A stretch of 64,000 bases of DNA from Ziziphus jujuba (GCF_031755915.1 NC_083388.1:131501-195500); one strand, 5' to 3'; numbered from the stretch's first letter, positions 46,060 through 59,440 are shown. The notes: generated by a model from the sequence alone, not told the origin. Program-made: numbers and translations.

Positions 46060-48827
46060 ATGTTGCTTTTTTTTAATGACTAGTCTAGGTACACTTGGTT
46101 ATTCTCTTTACATAAAAAATTAGAATGCTCTAAATATTTTTTTAAATTTCAAAAAATGGTAGCGAATTAGTTTGACCGATGAATCAAAATTCTTCAAAAT
46201 GATGGAGGAGGTGAGTTTATATCATCAGCTTTCAAGGAGCACTTAGGTAAGCATGGAATTGTTCATTAGTTGTCTTGTCTAAGAACTTCGGACTAGAATG
46301 GGATTGCTAAAAGGAAACATAGGCATGTGTTAGAGATGTGTTGAACCATGATATTCCATGCCAATGCACCTTTGAAATTATAGGTAGAAGCTTTCCTAAC
46401 TACAACCTTTCTCATTAACCGATTGCCATCATCTGTTTAAAAATAGAAAATCCATATTTTCATTTATACAAAAGACATCCAGATTATCAAAGTTTATGAG
46501 TCTTTGGTTGTAGGTAGCTATCCTTATTTTTAAAATTATGCAGCAAACAAATTCTTAAAGAAAACTCTTCCTTTCATCTTCATTGGATACAGTCCCCAGC
46601 ATAAAGGATTTTGTTGTTTTCATCCAAATACAATCGAGTTTACATCTATAGGTATGTTATTTTTTATGAACAATATTTTCCATATTTATCTACAAATAAT
46701 ACAGATTCGAAGAAACACCTCAAGCTTGTCAATTTTTTAGAAACCTACATAGAGGAAACAAAAAAAGGAAACCAACTCAACGCATCCATCCCAGATTTCC
46801 TTTATCCTATTACCAAACCATGGAATCCTATATCAACTTCTCCTCAAATAAATCAATTCCCATACATACAACACATACACATAGTGAATTAAGGGAAGAA
46901 TCAGACATGTCATACCTCACAACACAAGCAATCTAAGAATACCGTACTACTCAAGCAACTCATGCAAACAGCTAATCAGCACTAAGTCAAACAACTCTTG
47001 AAATAGCACCAAATCAACTAAACACAACAGAAACTGATCTAGTTTCCAACTCTGTAATTATCCTATCATAACAATGGAAAACATAATAGATCACCAAGCT
47101 ATTGAACCAAATAATAACATTGTGTTTGATTCTGCATGTATACAAGAAAATCTTGTGATTAATTTACAAGTCCCTATTGCAGAAGACAACACCATACTAG
47201 ATACAAACACACGTTAAATGATCACAAGATAAAAATTAAAAGCCAATCTATAGCTAGCATTTCAAATGGCATTGCTGTCATCAACAAAAAAAACAAAATC
47301 CTTAAAGTTAGCCCTTTAAAGTCCTGAATGGTTTCAAGCCATGCAAGAAGAAATCACAGCCTTACGTGACAACAAAACTTGGGAACTGGTCCCATAACCA
47401 ATACACACCAATATTGTTAACTCAAAATGGGTATACAAAACCAAATATAAAGAAGATGGATCCATAGACAAGTTTAAACCTCATCTAGTAGCAAAGGGAT
47501 TTACCCAAATTGAAGGACATGATTATATGAAACATACAGTCCTGTAATCAAATATACTGTGGTAAGAATGATTATATCAATAGTTGTTACATGCAGGTGG
47601 AAAATTCGACAGCTAGACATCAAGAATACGTTTCTCCATGGCCAACTTAAAGAAACTGTGTATATGGAGCAACCTCCAGGTTTTATCTTTTCGTCTCATC
47701 CGCATCATGTGTGCCTTCTCAAAAATCATTATATAGGCTTAAACAGGCCCCTAGAGAGTAGTTTGACAGACTCTCTCAATTTCTATTCTCTTTAGGTTTC
47801 ATATGCAACAAAATTGATCCTTCACTCTTTGTGCTTCAAAATTCTAAAATAGTTGTGTTATTACTAATTTATGTGGATGGTCTTTTATTAACTAGGAGCA
47901 ATCCTAGCATCATCAATGATTTGGTTAGTAAAATGGGAGAAGAATTTTCTATGAAAGACCTTGGTAAACTACATTACTTTCTTGAACTAGAAGTACGTTA
48001 TTTTCGAGGGGGCATGTTTTTACACAGACCAAGTATACATATGATCTTCTGTCATATGCTAAAATGCTCGAAGCAGATCCCACGAAGACACCCCTAGCTA
48101 TCAAAACAACAACTCAAACACATGATAACGATCTTGTCAATGCAACTGAATATCACAAGCTTGTTGATAGCCTCCAGTATCTCACGTGCACTAGACCTGA
48201 CATCCCTCATGCTATAAGATGTGCTTGCCAGAACTTCCAAGAACCCACCATGCTAAATCTTAGAGAAGTCAAAAGAATACTAAGATATCTCAAGGATACC
48301 GTAACCTTTGGGCTATGTTTCCTATATCAAAGTTTTTTAACTTGACAGGTAATTGCAATGCTTACTGGACAAGCTGTCCAACCACAAAATGAAGCACTAG
48401 TGGCTACTACATTTTTTTAGAGCAAACTGCATCTCCTGGTCTTCCAAAAAGCAACCAATAGTAGTTTGTTTTAGCACGGAAGCTGAATATCAAGCCATGG
48501 AAACCACAACAGTAGAAATAATGTGGCTCACTTATCTACTCAAAGACATTAGCATAACTTTATACAGACCACCTCATCTGCTGTGTGAGAACATGAGTGC
48601 CTTACACATGACCATTAATCCTATTCCGCATGGACAAATGAAATGCATTCATATCAACTACCACTTCATCAAAGAAAAAGTAGCAGTTGGACATCTCATC
48701 GTTGCTATATTCCTTCACATTTACAGGTTGCAGACATACAAACAAAACCACTTTTAGGAAAAATGTTTCAACAATTTAGGAACAAGCTTGGAGTTCATAT
48801 AGCATCTTCTCCAAGCTTGAGGGGGCA
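46060..48827 (+). mobile_element. Copia internal region, part 2: integrase, reverse transcriptase and RNase H
   Basis: Integrase resumes at about 46065 and continues to about 46640 (ILQNDGGGEF is readable around 46190-46215, with stops and shifts). Reverse transcriptase runs from about 47420 (NSKWVYKTKYKEDGS) through RQLDIKNTFLHGQLKETVYM (47610) to the active-site region, where YVDD is YVDG (47870-47881). RNase H has a STEAEYQAMETTTVEIMWLTYLL-like segment (about 48478-48540). The polypurine tract gcttgagggggca abuts the 3' LTR. Numerous stops make it non-autonomous. Confidence 0.88.
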
Positions 48828-49138
48828 TGATGAAGGAGAAAAGAAGTCAAACATAAAGAAAAACATGCCATCCACTTCAAAGATTGAGAACCAAAAATTA
48901 CTCAATCATCAAACAAGGAAAGATCACTCTCTTGGGCAAGAAAATTTTTATATGGCAAGAATCCTATTGATATAGAATGTCCTTAAAGACATTAGTTGAC
49001 CTTATTTGAATTTCACGTAATATAAGGATGTGTTATTAATTTCCTTTTCTATTTAATATTGTTTCTCTATGTATTCAATCCATCTTGTAAAGAATTTTTA
49101 TCAATTCAAAATCAATATACAGTTGATCATTTTCTTCA
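48828..49138 (+). repeat. 3' LTR of Copia element, 311 bp
   Basis: It begins TGATGAAGGAGAAAAG and ends GATCATTTTCTTCA. The right flank tgttt (49139-49143) is identical to the left flank at 41250-41254, a perfect 5-bp target duplication that delimits the whole element as 41255-49138. Confidence 0.92.
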
Positions 49139-49836
49139 TGTTTTGTATTTATCTATCATTTCATTAAGATATCAGTCTCCTATCAGAATATTCTGATAAA
49201 TTTTCTATCAGAATTTTTATTATTAGCTTTTGAATTGCTTCAAAAGCTTAGATTGAAAGATGTATTTGAAGTTTATAACTTTATTAAAATAATAAAACTC
49301 TAGAAATACAAAAATAAACCTCTCAAAACTTATAGAAATTGTAAATATATCTTGAAGTCTTAGTGCTCAAAAAGATCAAAAAGCTGATAAAAGAGATTCT
49401 AATGGAATGAAAGGCATACCTTCCATAATGTGTTGTTTAATATTAACATCATAACTTTATTAAAATTAAGATATTTTAATATGAAATTTTTCCTATTACA
49501 TATATATATATATATTTACATACATACACGTTCCTCTCTTTAATTCTTTGTGGATGACTAGTTTTTTAAAATAAAAAAATAATAATAAGAAGAAAAAGAA
49601 AAAGAAAAAGAAAAGGTGATCAAGCACATTAATGAGATATATATGAATAAAGAAGCTAGGGTTGGGTTGCACATAAAGTCTTCCTCGGAACTCAGAGCAT
49701 CTTTTAAGCCCACATGGGATGTTGCAGTACAGAAAATGACGTATTAAATTTGGACCAAAGGCTTCACCCTCCAGAAAAGAAATTAGGTCTCAGCATTGGA
49801 GTGAGAATTTTTGATTGACAAAATAAATAAACATTG

Positions 49837-49875
<39 letters not shown>

Positions 49876-51045
49876 GTACCGATTGCTTATGCCTCTGCCT
49901 TTGCCTCGTGGTTTTCTATTTCTGGTTGGTTGCCCAACTCTTTCAGCCTTATCTGTCAAACACTTGGACCAAACTCAATAATAACATTGAATTAAATGCC
50001 ATTTGGCCTTCATCACCACCATTTCAGCAAAAAAAGAAAAAGAAAAGTGTTTCCACCACACCAGGCCAGCCTTGGGGTTGGGGACTGCATTGGGTTTTAT
50101 TAATTTTATTCATTTGATAATATTATATATCACTATATATGGTCTTTCAATGTATATTATTCTCTAATTAATCACTTCTTTTTAATCTTTCATGCCTGGC
50201 GCTGCACTAATATGATTGATTAGCTAGGATTATCAGTGATTGAAGTGTGCGAGTCACATACACACACACACACACACGAAGGATATAATAAGGGATTCAT
50301 TAAGAATGATAATAAGGAATAAGAATATATAATCATCAACGAAGGTTATACAAATTTAATAACTGTAAATGCTGTCTTTCAAAATCCTTCGTTATAAATC
50401 GTTCACTATATATATATATATATATGTGTTATAAAGAACTTATCCATTATTGCTCCTGCCAACAAGATCTAATTATTAATTGTCACTTCTTAGCCTAACA
50501 ACATAATACTAATTATAAAGCTAAAGTTATTTATTGGCGATATATAAAACATATAGGTGGGGTAAACTGCCCCCTTCCACCTAACCAATAGTGACTTGTC
50601 ACCTAATTGGTAATATTAAAATATATAGTCCGTAGTCGTAATCAAAATTTTTTTTTGTTTTTTGGCTAAAAGATAGTATAGTAATCAAATAAGTAACGTG
50701 CAATTAAGCTGCCTAATGTACTACGTATTGTATCTATATATATGTGTATACGCACACTATATATGCTAATTAATTTAGTGAAGAACACTCACATAAATAT
50801 ATATTTATATATTTATATACAGTTTTGAATTAATTAGGATATTTTGATTTTATAAAGTTAAGATATAGTTTAAAATTAATCAGAAAAAATAGTTATTTAT
50901 ATATGCTAATATTTATATATTTTTGCATTTGCATAGCTTATTTAACCACCAGCTAGCTAGCTAGGTTATAATAGTGATATATACTCCAAAGTAATAAATA
51001 CGGTGATTGGAGGGATGTTGGTTTTAGCCACAGCTTGGAAGTGTA

Positions 51046-51096
<51 letters not shown>

Positions 51097-51115
51097 GCCA
51101 CAGCTTGGAAGTGTA

Positions 51116-51164
<49 letters not shown>

Positions 51165-51726
51165 TATATAGCCACAGCTTAGAAGTGTACAAAATTCTAC
51201 AGCTTTGGAGTAGAATTTCATCCAGATCAAAAGTTGAACTTTAAACCTTAGAGGTGTAGCACTAGGCAAACCTATGTGTAGAGGAATGCAATATTGTTTA
51301 TGTTGCAGATCAAGCAATAAATAAGCTCTTCTCAATTTGATCGTTTCTTTTGCATAAGATTCAACAGTTTTAGTTGCAAATTGATAAGTGCTTTACACCC
51401 CCTTGTTATATATCAAAAATCTCTTTTCTTTTAATAAAGAGAAAACGACTTTCTTTTTTTTCGTCCTTGTTTCTAAAGGAAATTAATATATATATATATA
51501 TATATATAATGGTTAATGTATTCTTCAAATTCAGAATGCGATTGATATTAATTGATTCATGTCTCTGCTATCTACTCGAGTACTTGCCATCCTCCACCTA
51601 TCAAGATTTAACCACTCCTTAATATTAAATATATAAATCCAGTCTTTCCAGTACACATTTAGAAACAACTTCATTGATCATCATAACTTTTTTAATAATA
51701 TATTTATTGTAAGCCTTTATTACTTT
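49139..51726. other. AT-rich intergenic region with simple repeats
   Basis: No supported gene. Contains a poly(T) of about 35 (49840-49874), a short gaaaaa repeat (about 49588-49615), short AT and CA runs, and the composite repeat at 51026-51194. Confidence 0.55.
51026..51194. repeat. Composite repeat: three 25-bp units separated by long TA runs
   Basis: The unit agccacagcttggaagtg plus tacaaaa occurs at 51026-51050, 51096-51120 and 51170-51194 (the last with one substitution). The gaps are 40-50 bp, almost entirely TA dinucleotides. The TA arms could extrude as cruciforms. Confidence 0.9.
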
Positions 51727-52489
51727 TACTACAAGAATCGTAATGATAGGCGAACTAATTAATGCGTTAAACAAAATAAAAAGAGATGCGAACATAAAAC
51801 GTCTCCTAATGTCTTGTCGCTAATATCATAAGACAAAAGGCGACGCATACAAAAACACGCCGCTAAATATCAAGAGACATGCGACGCTAAAAATTTAATG
51901 TTTAACCTCTAGCGATGCAAAAAAAAGCATCGCTAATAAAAGCGTCACTAAAAACTGCAACATTTTAATAATTAAAGAAGACCCTCGATAAATACGTCGC
52001 TAAAGGTCACAAATGGTGACTTATACAATACGACGCGTTGTTTCTTCTAATGTGTCGCCCTTTTTTTAAAAAAAAATTGCTTATTATAATTTTTTTAAAA
52101 TTGATTAAAATATTATAAATATAAAATAATTAAAATACAAAAACAATTAAAACTAGCTTCATCCAAAATAATTATAATACAAAAATTTTAAATAAACATT
52201 TTTCATAATAAAATAATTATCATATAAATTAAATATTATCTCATAAAATATTTTTACAATTTTGTAAACTATTGTATATGCAAAAGCAAAAACAATATTA
52301 ATTAAACTTCCATGAATGCATAGTCATTGAGATGGAAGTTGACATCTTCTTGTTGATGATATTATATCCTTATACTAGATATGAAAAAACTAAAAAAAAA
52401 AATTATTAACACTTATGCAAAATAAATAAATTAATATTAATTATTAAAAAGTAATTTAGTAAATGAAAATTTAAATAATATTACCATTG

Positions 52490-52710
52490 TTCTTAACATT
52501 TGGCGAGGCATATTACGAACATAGCCACTCCCACATTCATCCTCATTATCATTTTCATCGCTACTTGGCAACTGTATGACAAATGGATTGTGAGTCATCG
52601 TAGTATCGTCAAGAACATCTTCTTCAACAAATTCTTCTTCAACAAAAGTATGATGTTGTGGTGGAGTTGAAACAACAGACCATCTCGAATCATGTTGATC
52701 TTCAACATAA
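52490..52710 (-). pseudogene. Remnant of a CACTA transposon-type gene (DUF4216-like end)
   Basis: On the minus strand one frame reads AFYVEDQHDSRWSVVSTPP, then a Glu/Asp-rich tail ending near NMPRQMLRTM. The F-Y-V-x-D-x-x-x-x-x-W-x-V-V pattern is that of the C-terminal part of DUF4216-type proteins encoded by plant CACTA elements. Only the end of the gene remains. A stop precedes the recognisable segment. Family assignment is from memory of the motif. Confidence 0.5.
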
Positions 52711-53910
52711 AATGCTTATTGCACTTAACAAAACAATGTCAAGTAATATCATAAACAAAATATCACAAAAGCAAGATTAAGAAAACCTAACGAATCTAAC
52801 CTGCGGTTAAAATGAAGAAAAAAAAAATCCAACCCATCACATGTCACTGCCAACCACAAAGAAAAAAGAAACTCACCTAAACGATGGAGACGAAAAAACA
52901 AGAAACCCAGCTAACCATGAGGGCGAAACAGAGAAACCCAGCTTCCCGATGGCAACGTAGGCAAATGAAAAATGAAACCCCGAAATATCCCACTATTCAA
53001 GTCTCTCTTAGATTGCTTCCAAATATAACATCTATTAGGTAATGTACTTGATGTAGTTTTAGAAAAGAAAAAGGATTCAAAGAAACACATAAAAATTTTA
53101 AAACGCACCAAAAATTTTCAAAACAAGCGCGTAAAATTTTAAAACTTTTTTTATAATTCTTTTTTTCTTTTTAAAATTAAGAGAACAGGAGACACATTCA
53201 CATCTTAAAGCGTCACTTGTTCCATCAATGTCATTATTTTTTATTTTTTAATTATTTTTTATTCTTCATCTAAAAATAAATGCTGAAAATATTTCTTATA
53301 TATGTGAAACAAAATTACCAACGTGGTAGTTTAATTATTTCGTTTTTCAAGTACAGTTTATTTACTTTAAAATCATGTTCTAAGTTTTATTTTTTATTCC
53401 TTAATTTGATGGAACAGTCGACGCATAAAAAGCAAAAAGATTCGCTAGATACTTTTATTTTTTTCCTTTTTTAATAGTTATTAATTTGCTTTTGAAGTAT
53501 AGTTTATTTGCTTTTAAAAGTTACAAGTATAAATTTTTTTTTTTAATTAAGAGAACAGACGACACATTTACAATTAAAAGCGATGCCTTTTCTCTCAAAT
53601 TTTTTTTTTCTTTGGTTTTTTTTTTAATTTTTCATCTACAAATAAGCATTGAAAATAGTTAAAGAATAAAAATAAAAAAAAATAGTTAAAGAATAAAAGT
53701 AAAAAAAAAAAAGAAGGAACATGCGACGCACTCATAAAACATTGCATCGCCTGTTCTCTTTTTTAAATAATAAAAATACTATTTAAAATATTTGAAAATT
53801 TAATAAAAAAATAATTTGTACTTGAAAAACAAAAAAATTAAACAAAAATAATTAATATATTTAACTAATATTTTATTATATTTGATTCATATTTTTATTA
53901 ACTCTCCTTT

Positions 53911-55350
53911 AAAATTTTCAAAATAATTAAATTTATCACAATATTTTTATTTCCTATCTATTAAATATGAATTAACTATTTATTAAATTATTAATTTTGA
54001 AATAATAAAATTATTATGTGAGTTAATATTTCATTTATTTGAAATATTAGTTTCTAATCAATATTTATTTTAATTTTATTGTCTATCAATTATTTTGTAT
54101 AAATTTATCTATCAAATAATCCTAATTTGACAAAACTAAAAAGTAATTACCAAATTGGGGGGAAAAAAAGGGGCGCTAAAAGCTGAAATAGGAGACGCTT
54201 ATCTGATAGTATAATTTCCAAATTTGTCACTAAATATAAGAATAGGCGACGTGTTTTTAAAAAAGCATTGCTAAATGCACTAAAAGGCAATGCATTGTAA
54301 AAAAAAAAGTATCTTATTAGTTTTTAAACATAAAAACGTTTTTTCAATAATTTTTCATTACCTTTTTAACATAAAAAAGTTTTTTAAATAATTTTTCAAG
54401 TCTTTAATGACACAATTATTAAGAAGAAATCTCTTAAAAATAATTTTTATTTATAAAATTATTTTTAAAGCATAAATAATTGATATATTATTAATTTATA
54501 CATTATGTCATAGAAGTATAACAAGTAACTTGCCATAGAAACACAAATAAATTAAAGGAATTGCTTAATAATTTTGCCTCATATTTCTATCTATTAAAAT
54601 TTTTAAAATAATTAAATTTATTACATTTTTATTTCCTATCTATTAAGTATGTATTAATTATTTATTAAATTATTAATTTTAAAACAATAAAATTATTATA
54701 TGAGTTAATATTTCATTTATTTGGAATATTAGATTCTTATGCCAATATTTATTTGAATTTATCTATCAAATAATCCTAATTTGACAAAACTAAAAGTAAC
54801 TACCAAACTGGAAAAAATAACGTCGCTGAAGCCTGGAATAGGCGATGCTTTTTGAGATTATAATTTCTAGATTCATCGTTAAATATAGAAATAGGCAACG
54901 TGTTTTGAAAAAAGAGTTGCTAAATGCAATAAAAGGTGATGTATTGTTTAAAAAAAGTGTCTTATTAGTTTTTAAAATAAAAAAGTTTTTTAAATAATTT
55001 TTCGTTACCTTTTTAACATAGAAAAGCTTTTTAAATAACTTTTCAAATCTTTAATGACACAATTATTGAGAAGAAATCTCTTAAAAATAATTTTTATTTA
55101 TAAAATTATTTTTATAAGCATAAGTAATTGATATATTATTAATTTATAGATTATGTCATAGAAGTATAACAAGTAACTTATCATAGAAACATAAATAAAT
55201 TAAAGGAATTGCTTAATAATTTTTTCTCATATTTCTATCTATTAAAATTTTGAAAATAATTAAATTTATCATATTTTTATTTTCTATCTATTAAATATGT
55301 ATTAACTATTTATTAAATTATTAATTTTAAAATAATAAAATTATTATATG
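53911..55350. repeat. Long tandem repeat, period about 650-685 bp, two copies plus a partial third
   Basis: Copies start at about 53911, 54596 and 55244 with an aaaattttcaaaataatt-like sequence. They continue in the same order through tttcctatctattaaa, atcaaataatcctaatttgac, gcgac-type motifs, aatgacacaattatt and gaagaaatctcttaaaaat. The third copy ends at about 55350 where the 174-bp array begins. Confidence 0.85.
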
Positions 55351-55359
55351 AGGAAACAT

Positions 55360-56260
55360 AAGACGCAATCAAGGAGAATTGTGTCGCCTGTTCCAATTTT
55401 TTTTTTTAATTTCTTCCCCTTTTTAAAAAAAATAAAAATACAATTTAAAAAATTACAAATTAAAAAAAAAATAAACTGCACTTGAAAAACAAAATAATTA
55501 GAGAATAACAATAAAAATAATCATATCAGGCAACAAGCGATGCAATCAGGGGGAATTGCATCACCTGTTCCAATTTTTTTTTTAATTTGTTCTCTATTTT
55601 TTAAAAATATATATATAATTTAAAAACTTGCAAATTTTAACAGAATAAATTGTATTTGATAAACAAAATAATTAGAGAAGAACAATAAAAATAATCATAA
55701 AAGACAATAGGTGATACAATCAATGGGAATTGCATCGCCTATTCCAATTTTTTTTAATTTGTTTCCTTTTTTTAAAAAAACAAAAATATAATTAAAAACC
55801 TTGTAAATTTACATAGAAAATAAACTGTATTTGAGAAACAAAAAAATTAGAGAGCAACAATAAAAATAATTATAAAAGGCAACATTGCGTCGCCTGCTCC
55901 AATTTTTTTTTAATTTATTCCCTTTTCTTAAAAAAATTAAAATACAATTTAAAGACTTGAAAATTTAAATGGAAAATAAATTGTACCTGAGAAATAAAAT
56001 AATTAGAGAACAACAATAAAAATAATCATAAAAGGCAACTGGCGACTCAATCAGGGGGAATTGCATCGCCTGTTCCATTTTTTTTTTAATTTGTTCCCTT
56101 TTTTTAAAAACCAAAAATACAATTTAAAAACTTGCAGATTTAAACAGAAAATAAACTGTACTTGAAAAACAAAATAATTGGAGAACAACAATAAAAATAA
56201 TCAAAAAAGTCAACAGGCGATGCCATCAAGGGGAATTGCATCGCCTGTTCCCATTTTTTT
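55360..56260. repeat. 174-bp tandem array with a hairpin in each unit
   Basis: Six units with centres near 55376, 55553, 55726, 55888, 56058 and 56232 (spacing about 163-177 bp). Each has an inverted pair such as ggcgatgcaat...attgcatcgcc around a short purine loop, followed by tgttccaattttttttt and then an AT-rich spacer with aaaaataatca. The fourth unit has lost the left arm. Related isolated arms are at about 53200, 53560 and 53735. Confidence 0.88.
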
Positions 56261-57767
56261 TTTTAATTTGTTCCATTTTTTTGAAAAAACAAAAATACAA
56301 TTTAAAGACTTACAAATTATTTAAGAAAAAATAATATTCCTTCACATATTAAGAAATATTTTCAATATTTATTTGTAGATAAATTAAATATATAAAATAA
56401 TTAAAGGACAAAAGGAAAAGAAGTAACAGGTGGCACTGTTTTGATTAAATGCGTCGCCGTTAACATAAAATGTTTATGAGATTGGTAATGTAAAGTAAGG
56501 ATATGGTGACTCTTTTCAGTAAATGCGTCATCTAAAATATCTAGTGACTCTTTATGCTATTGATGTGTCGGCTGTTCTTTCAAAATAAAGGGAAAAAAAT
56601 TAATTTATTATGATTGCAACTTGTAAGATTAAATAAACTATCATTGAAACACAATCAAATAACTAATAAAATAAAAGAACAATGAATAAAACAATTAAAA
56701 CCGAAACTGTTGGGTCATATATTCAGCGACGCCGAAAATCAGCGTCACTTATTTTTATTTTCAGCGACTTTCAATTCATTTTGTTTCATAGCATCGCTAA
56801 TTTTATGTCGCCAAATCTCAATTTTCTTGTATTTAGCAACGCCGTGGAAAGTGTGTCGCTTATTGTTTTATTAAGCAACATTTTATCGTGCATTTTTTTA
56901 TTACGTCGCAAGACTGGTGTCGCTAAATCGCTATTTTCACGTTCCATCACTGATAATAATATCGCTGGCTACCGTTCCCTCCTTTATTATTAGAACCTAA
57001 CTGATTGATAAGTTTTTGCCAAAAAGATTTTTTACATACAATAATAAAGTTGGTTCAACTGTATTTCTCATTCCTAAGTAACCTAAGTATACAAAAAGAT
57101 TCACATCTTTCAGGTACTTAATTTGGATAAACCAATAAATACTGTTGGGGTGTAGTATCCGCTTTTACCAACTGGTCTTCATTTCCAAATTAATGTTTTA
57201 TTATTATTAATTAAACCTATAGAATTTTACAGGTTATTAATTAATTATAAAGCTTTCATAGCATTACAGTTGAGTTGATACTGCAATCTCATATATATAG
57301 TTGGTAAAATTCGTGTATTAATTACTAACGAAAAGTAATAAATGTGAACTGAAAACTATATTCTAGCTAGGCACACCAACTAATAACATAGGATATCACA
57401 GATTGGCCCCATTATAATTTCATACAGCCCTTGTTAATTAAATTACACACAACATTATAAGAATAATATTAATTATGTTGGACACTGATAGAAATAAAAT
57501 AGATGTTAGTGCAAATACTGATGCTAAATAATTTTATTTTAATTTCCTTTTTCTTTATTTTGTTTAATAGGAACAACCTTCTACATTCTTTGTTAATTGT
57601 ATATATTATACAATTGTTTTCTTTTGGTCAGTAAACGACTGAGCTATTTCAGTTCATTTTACAGAGTTCGTTCTCTCAGTCTCTATGTTCTCTCCTTCTC
57701 TAATTTCTATTTGACACGTATAACATAATAATGTTAAGGTTACGCATTTTTTTTATCATATAGTTAT

Positions 57768-57816
<49 letters not shown>

Positions 57817-59179
57817 AATTAAGGATTGTCTCTTTTTTGCCAAACCAATTCTCTTAAAACTTTAAATCATTGGAAGGTTAATTATCATAGTATTTTTCTT
57901 TTTTTTCCCCTTAACATTTTCCTCACATACAGGTTCAGTTTTTTTTTTTCTAAAAAAAAAAAAAAACTTATTTAAATTTTTATATACGTTTTTCTTATTT
58001 GTTAGTGAAATTGTTGAATTTAAAATTTAAAATTTTAATTTTAAACTTTGATGCTAAGTTAAATTAAATAATATGGGGCATACATTTTTCTAAAAGGTAG
58101 CTTGTTAATTCATGTCCAAAACTTGTACTAACTATACCTAGTCTCAAGCTCGATTTTGCTGCATAATCTCATGAGATGACTTTTTTTTTTTTTTCCCTAA
58201 TTTGTGAAAAATTTCTTCGAGTTAACGAAAGATCACTTGTGACACTTCTTTTCAATTTTCTTTTTGAGCCTAATTAATGAGTCATTTCAAATGAAGAGAA
58301 ATAATACTTTATATAACAAAGAGACTAAAACTAGATAATTAAGTGACAAACACATATTATACTTAAACTGAATTTCAAAAGTTGGCATGGTCCCCCCCTC
58401 CAAAATAAAAAGAAAGCATAGAGCCAATGCTTAGGTACATTACTCCTAAATAATATTCTTTCTTTTTATGGCAGGTCTACTAACACTTTCTGAAATTTGA
58501 TAAAAATTGTATGAGAATCAACTTTATGAGCAAAAAAATAATAATACTAATACTTTTTTTTTCCCGCAAAAAAAAAAGGTAAAAAAAGATCAATTTTTAT
58601 GTTATTTCAATTCGCTCGCTCACGTGAATTCTTAATTAGTTTGTTAATTAGGGAACAAGCAGGGGACCATTATTTATTTATTTATTTATTTATTTTTATT
58701 AAATTTAGGACGATGATTTTATCTTTGATTTGAAATGGGATATTGTGGTTATCAATAATAATAAAAAACAGGTTACTATCATTTTAGCACATATCATAAA
58801 TTTTGATCAAATTGTACATTCAACATTTTTTTTAAAAAAAACTTTTTATATTGAGTTCTTAATTTACATTTTTTTAATATTAATTCAATTCCCAAACTGA
58901 TTATCAAAAAATTAAAAAATTAAGAAAAATTGACTATTTTTCTCAATTTATAATAAAAAATAAAAAATAACTAATTGATTGATGAGAAAACTAGTCAACT
59001 TTTTTATTTTTAAATTTTATGTTAATTAATTTAGAAATTAAACTAATGTGAAACAAATTCTCAATGAGAAGTTCTAGTTGTACTACTAAATGAATTCTAT
59101 AATATTTCACTGTAAATTTATATTTTTACCTCCATTTAAAATTATCATTAAAAATATTTATTAATTAAACATATCTATA

Positions 59180-59440
59180 TTTAGAAGTACAAAATTGAAC
59201 ATTTCAAATGTATTTAGAAATATGTGATTAAACATATTAAATATATTTAAAAATATGTCATCAAACATTTTTAAATACTAATATTTCAGAAGTATTTAGA
59301 AGTATGTGACTGAACATATTAAATGCATTCAGAAGTATACGACTAAATGTCTTTAAATACAAATATCTCAAATATGTTTAAAAGTATATAAGTGAATATC
59401 TTAAATGTGTTTAAAAGTATACCACGGAATATTTTTTAAA
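59180..59440. repeat. Degenerate AT-rich minisatellite, unit about 30-60 bp
   Basis: Repeated variants of aaatgtatttagaagtatgtgactaaacat occur at least six times in a row (for example near 59195, 59240, 59290, 59325, 59380 and 59410), diverged by substitutions. Confidence 0.7.

Larger units (their letters stand above)
51727..57000. mobile_element. Eroded CACTA-like DNA transposon region rich in GCGAC motifs
   Basis: The left edge is tactacaagaatcg (51727), one base off the CACTACAAGAA start typical of plant CACTA elements. From there to about 57000 the sequence is scattered with gcgac/gtcgc words (for example 51840-52060, 54150-54270, 54830-54920 and 56720-56940), as in CACTA subterminal regions. 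A CACTA-gene remnant lies on the minus strand at 52490-52710. The right end is uncertain: a degenerate inverse terminus ttttcttgtattt is near 56824-56836, but the GTCGC motifs go on to about 56990. No intact transposase is present. Confidence 0.65.

Noticed and set aside
50953..51335. Frames with Ile-Tyr runs
   Set aside because: They translate TA dinucleotide tracts.
55360..56260. Regularly spaced repeats reminiscent of a CRISPR array
   Set aside because: This is plant nuclear DNA. The period is 174 bp, the spacers are themselves conserved, and the context is CACTA-like.
56682..56993. 103-aa frame at the right side of the CACTA-like region
   Set aside because: It runs through the GCGAC/GTCGC motif cluster and resembles no protein. 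The open frame is likely chance.
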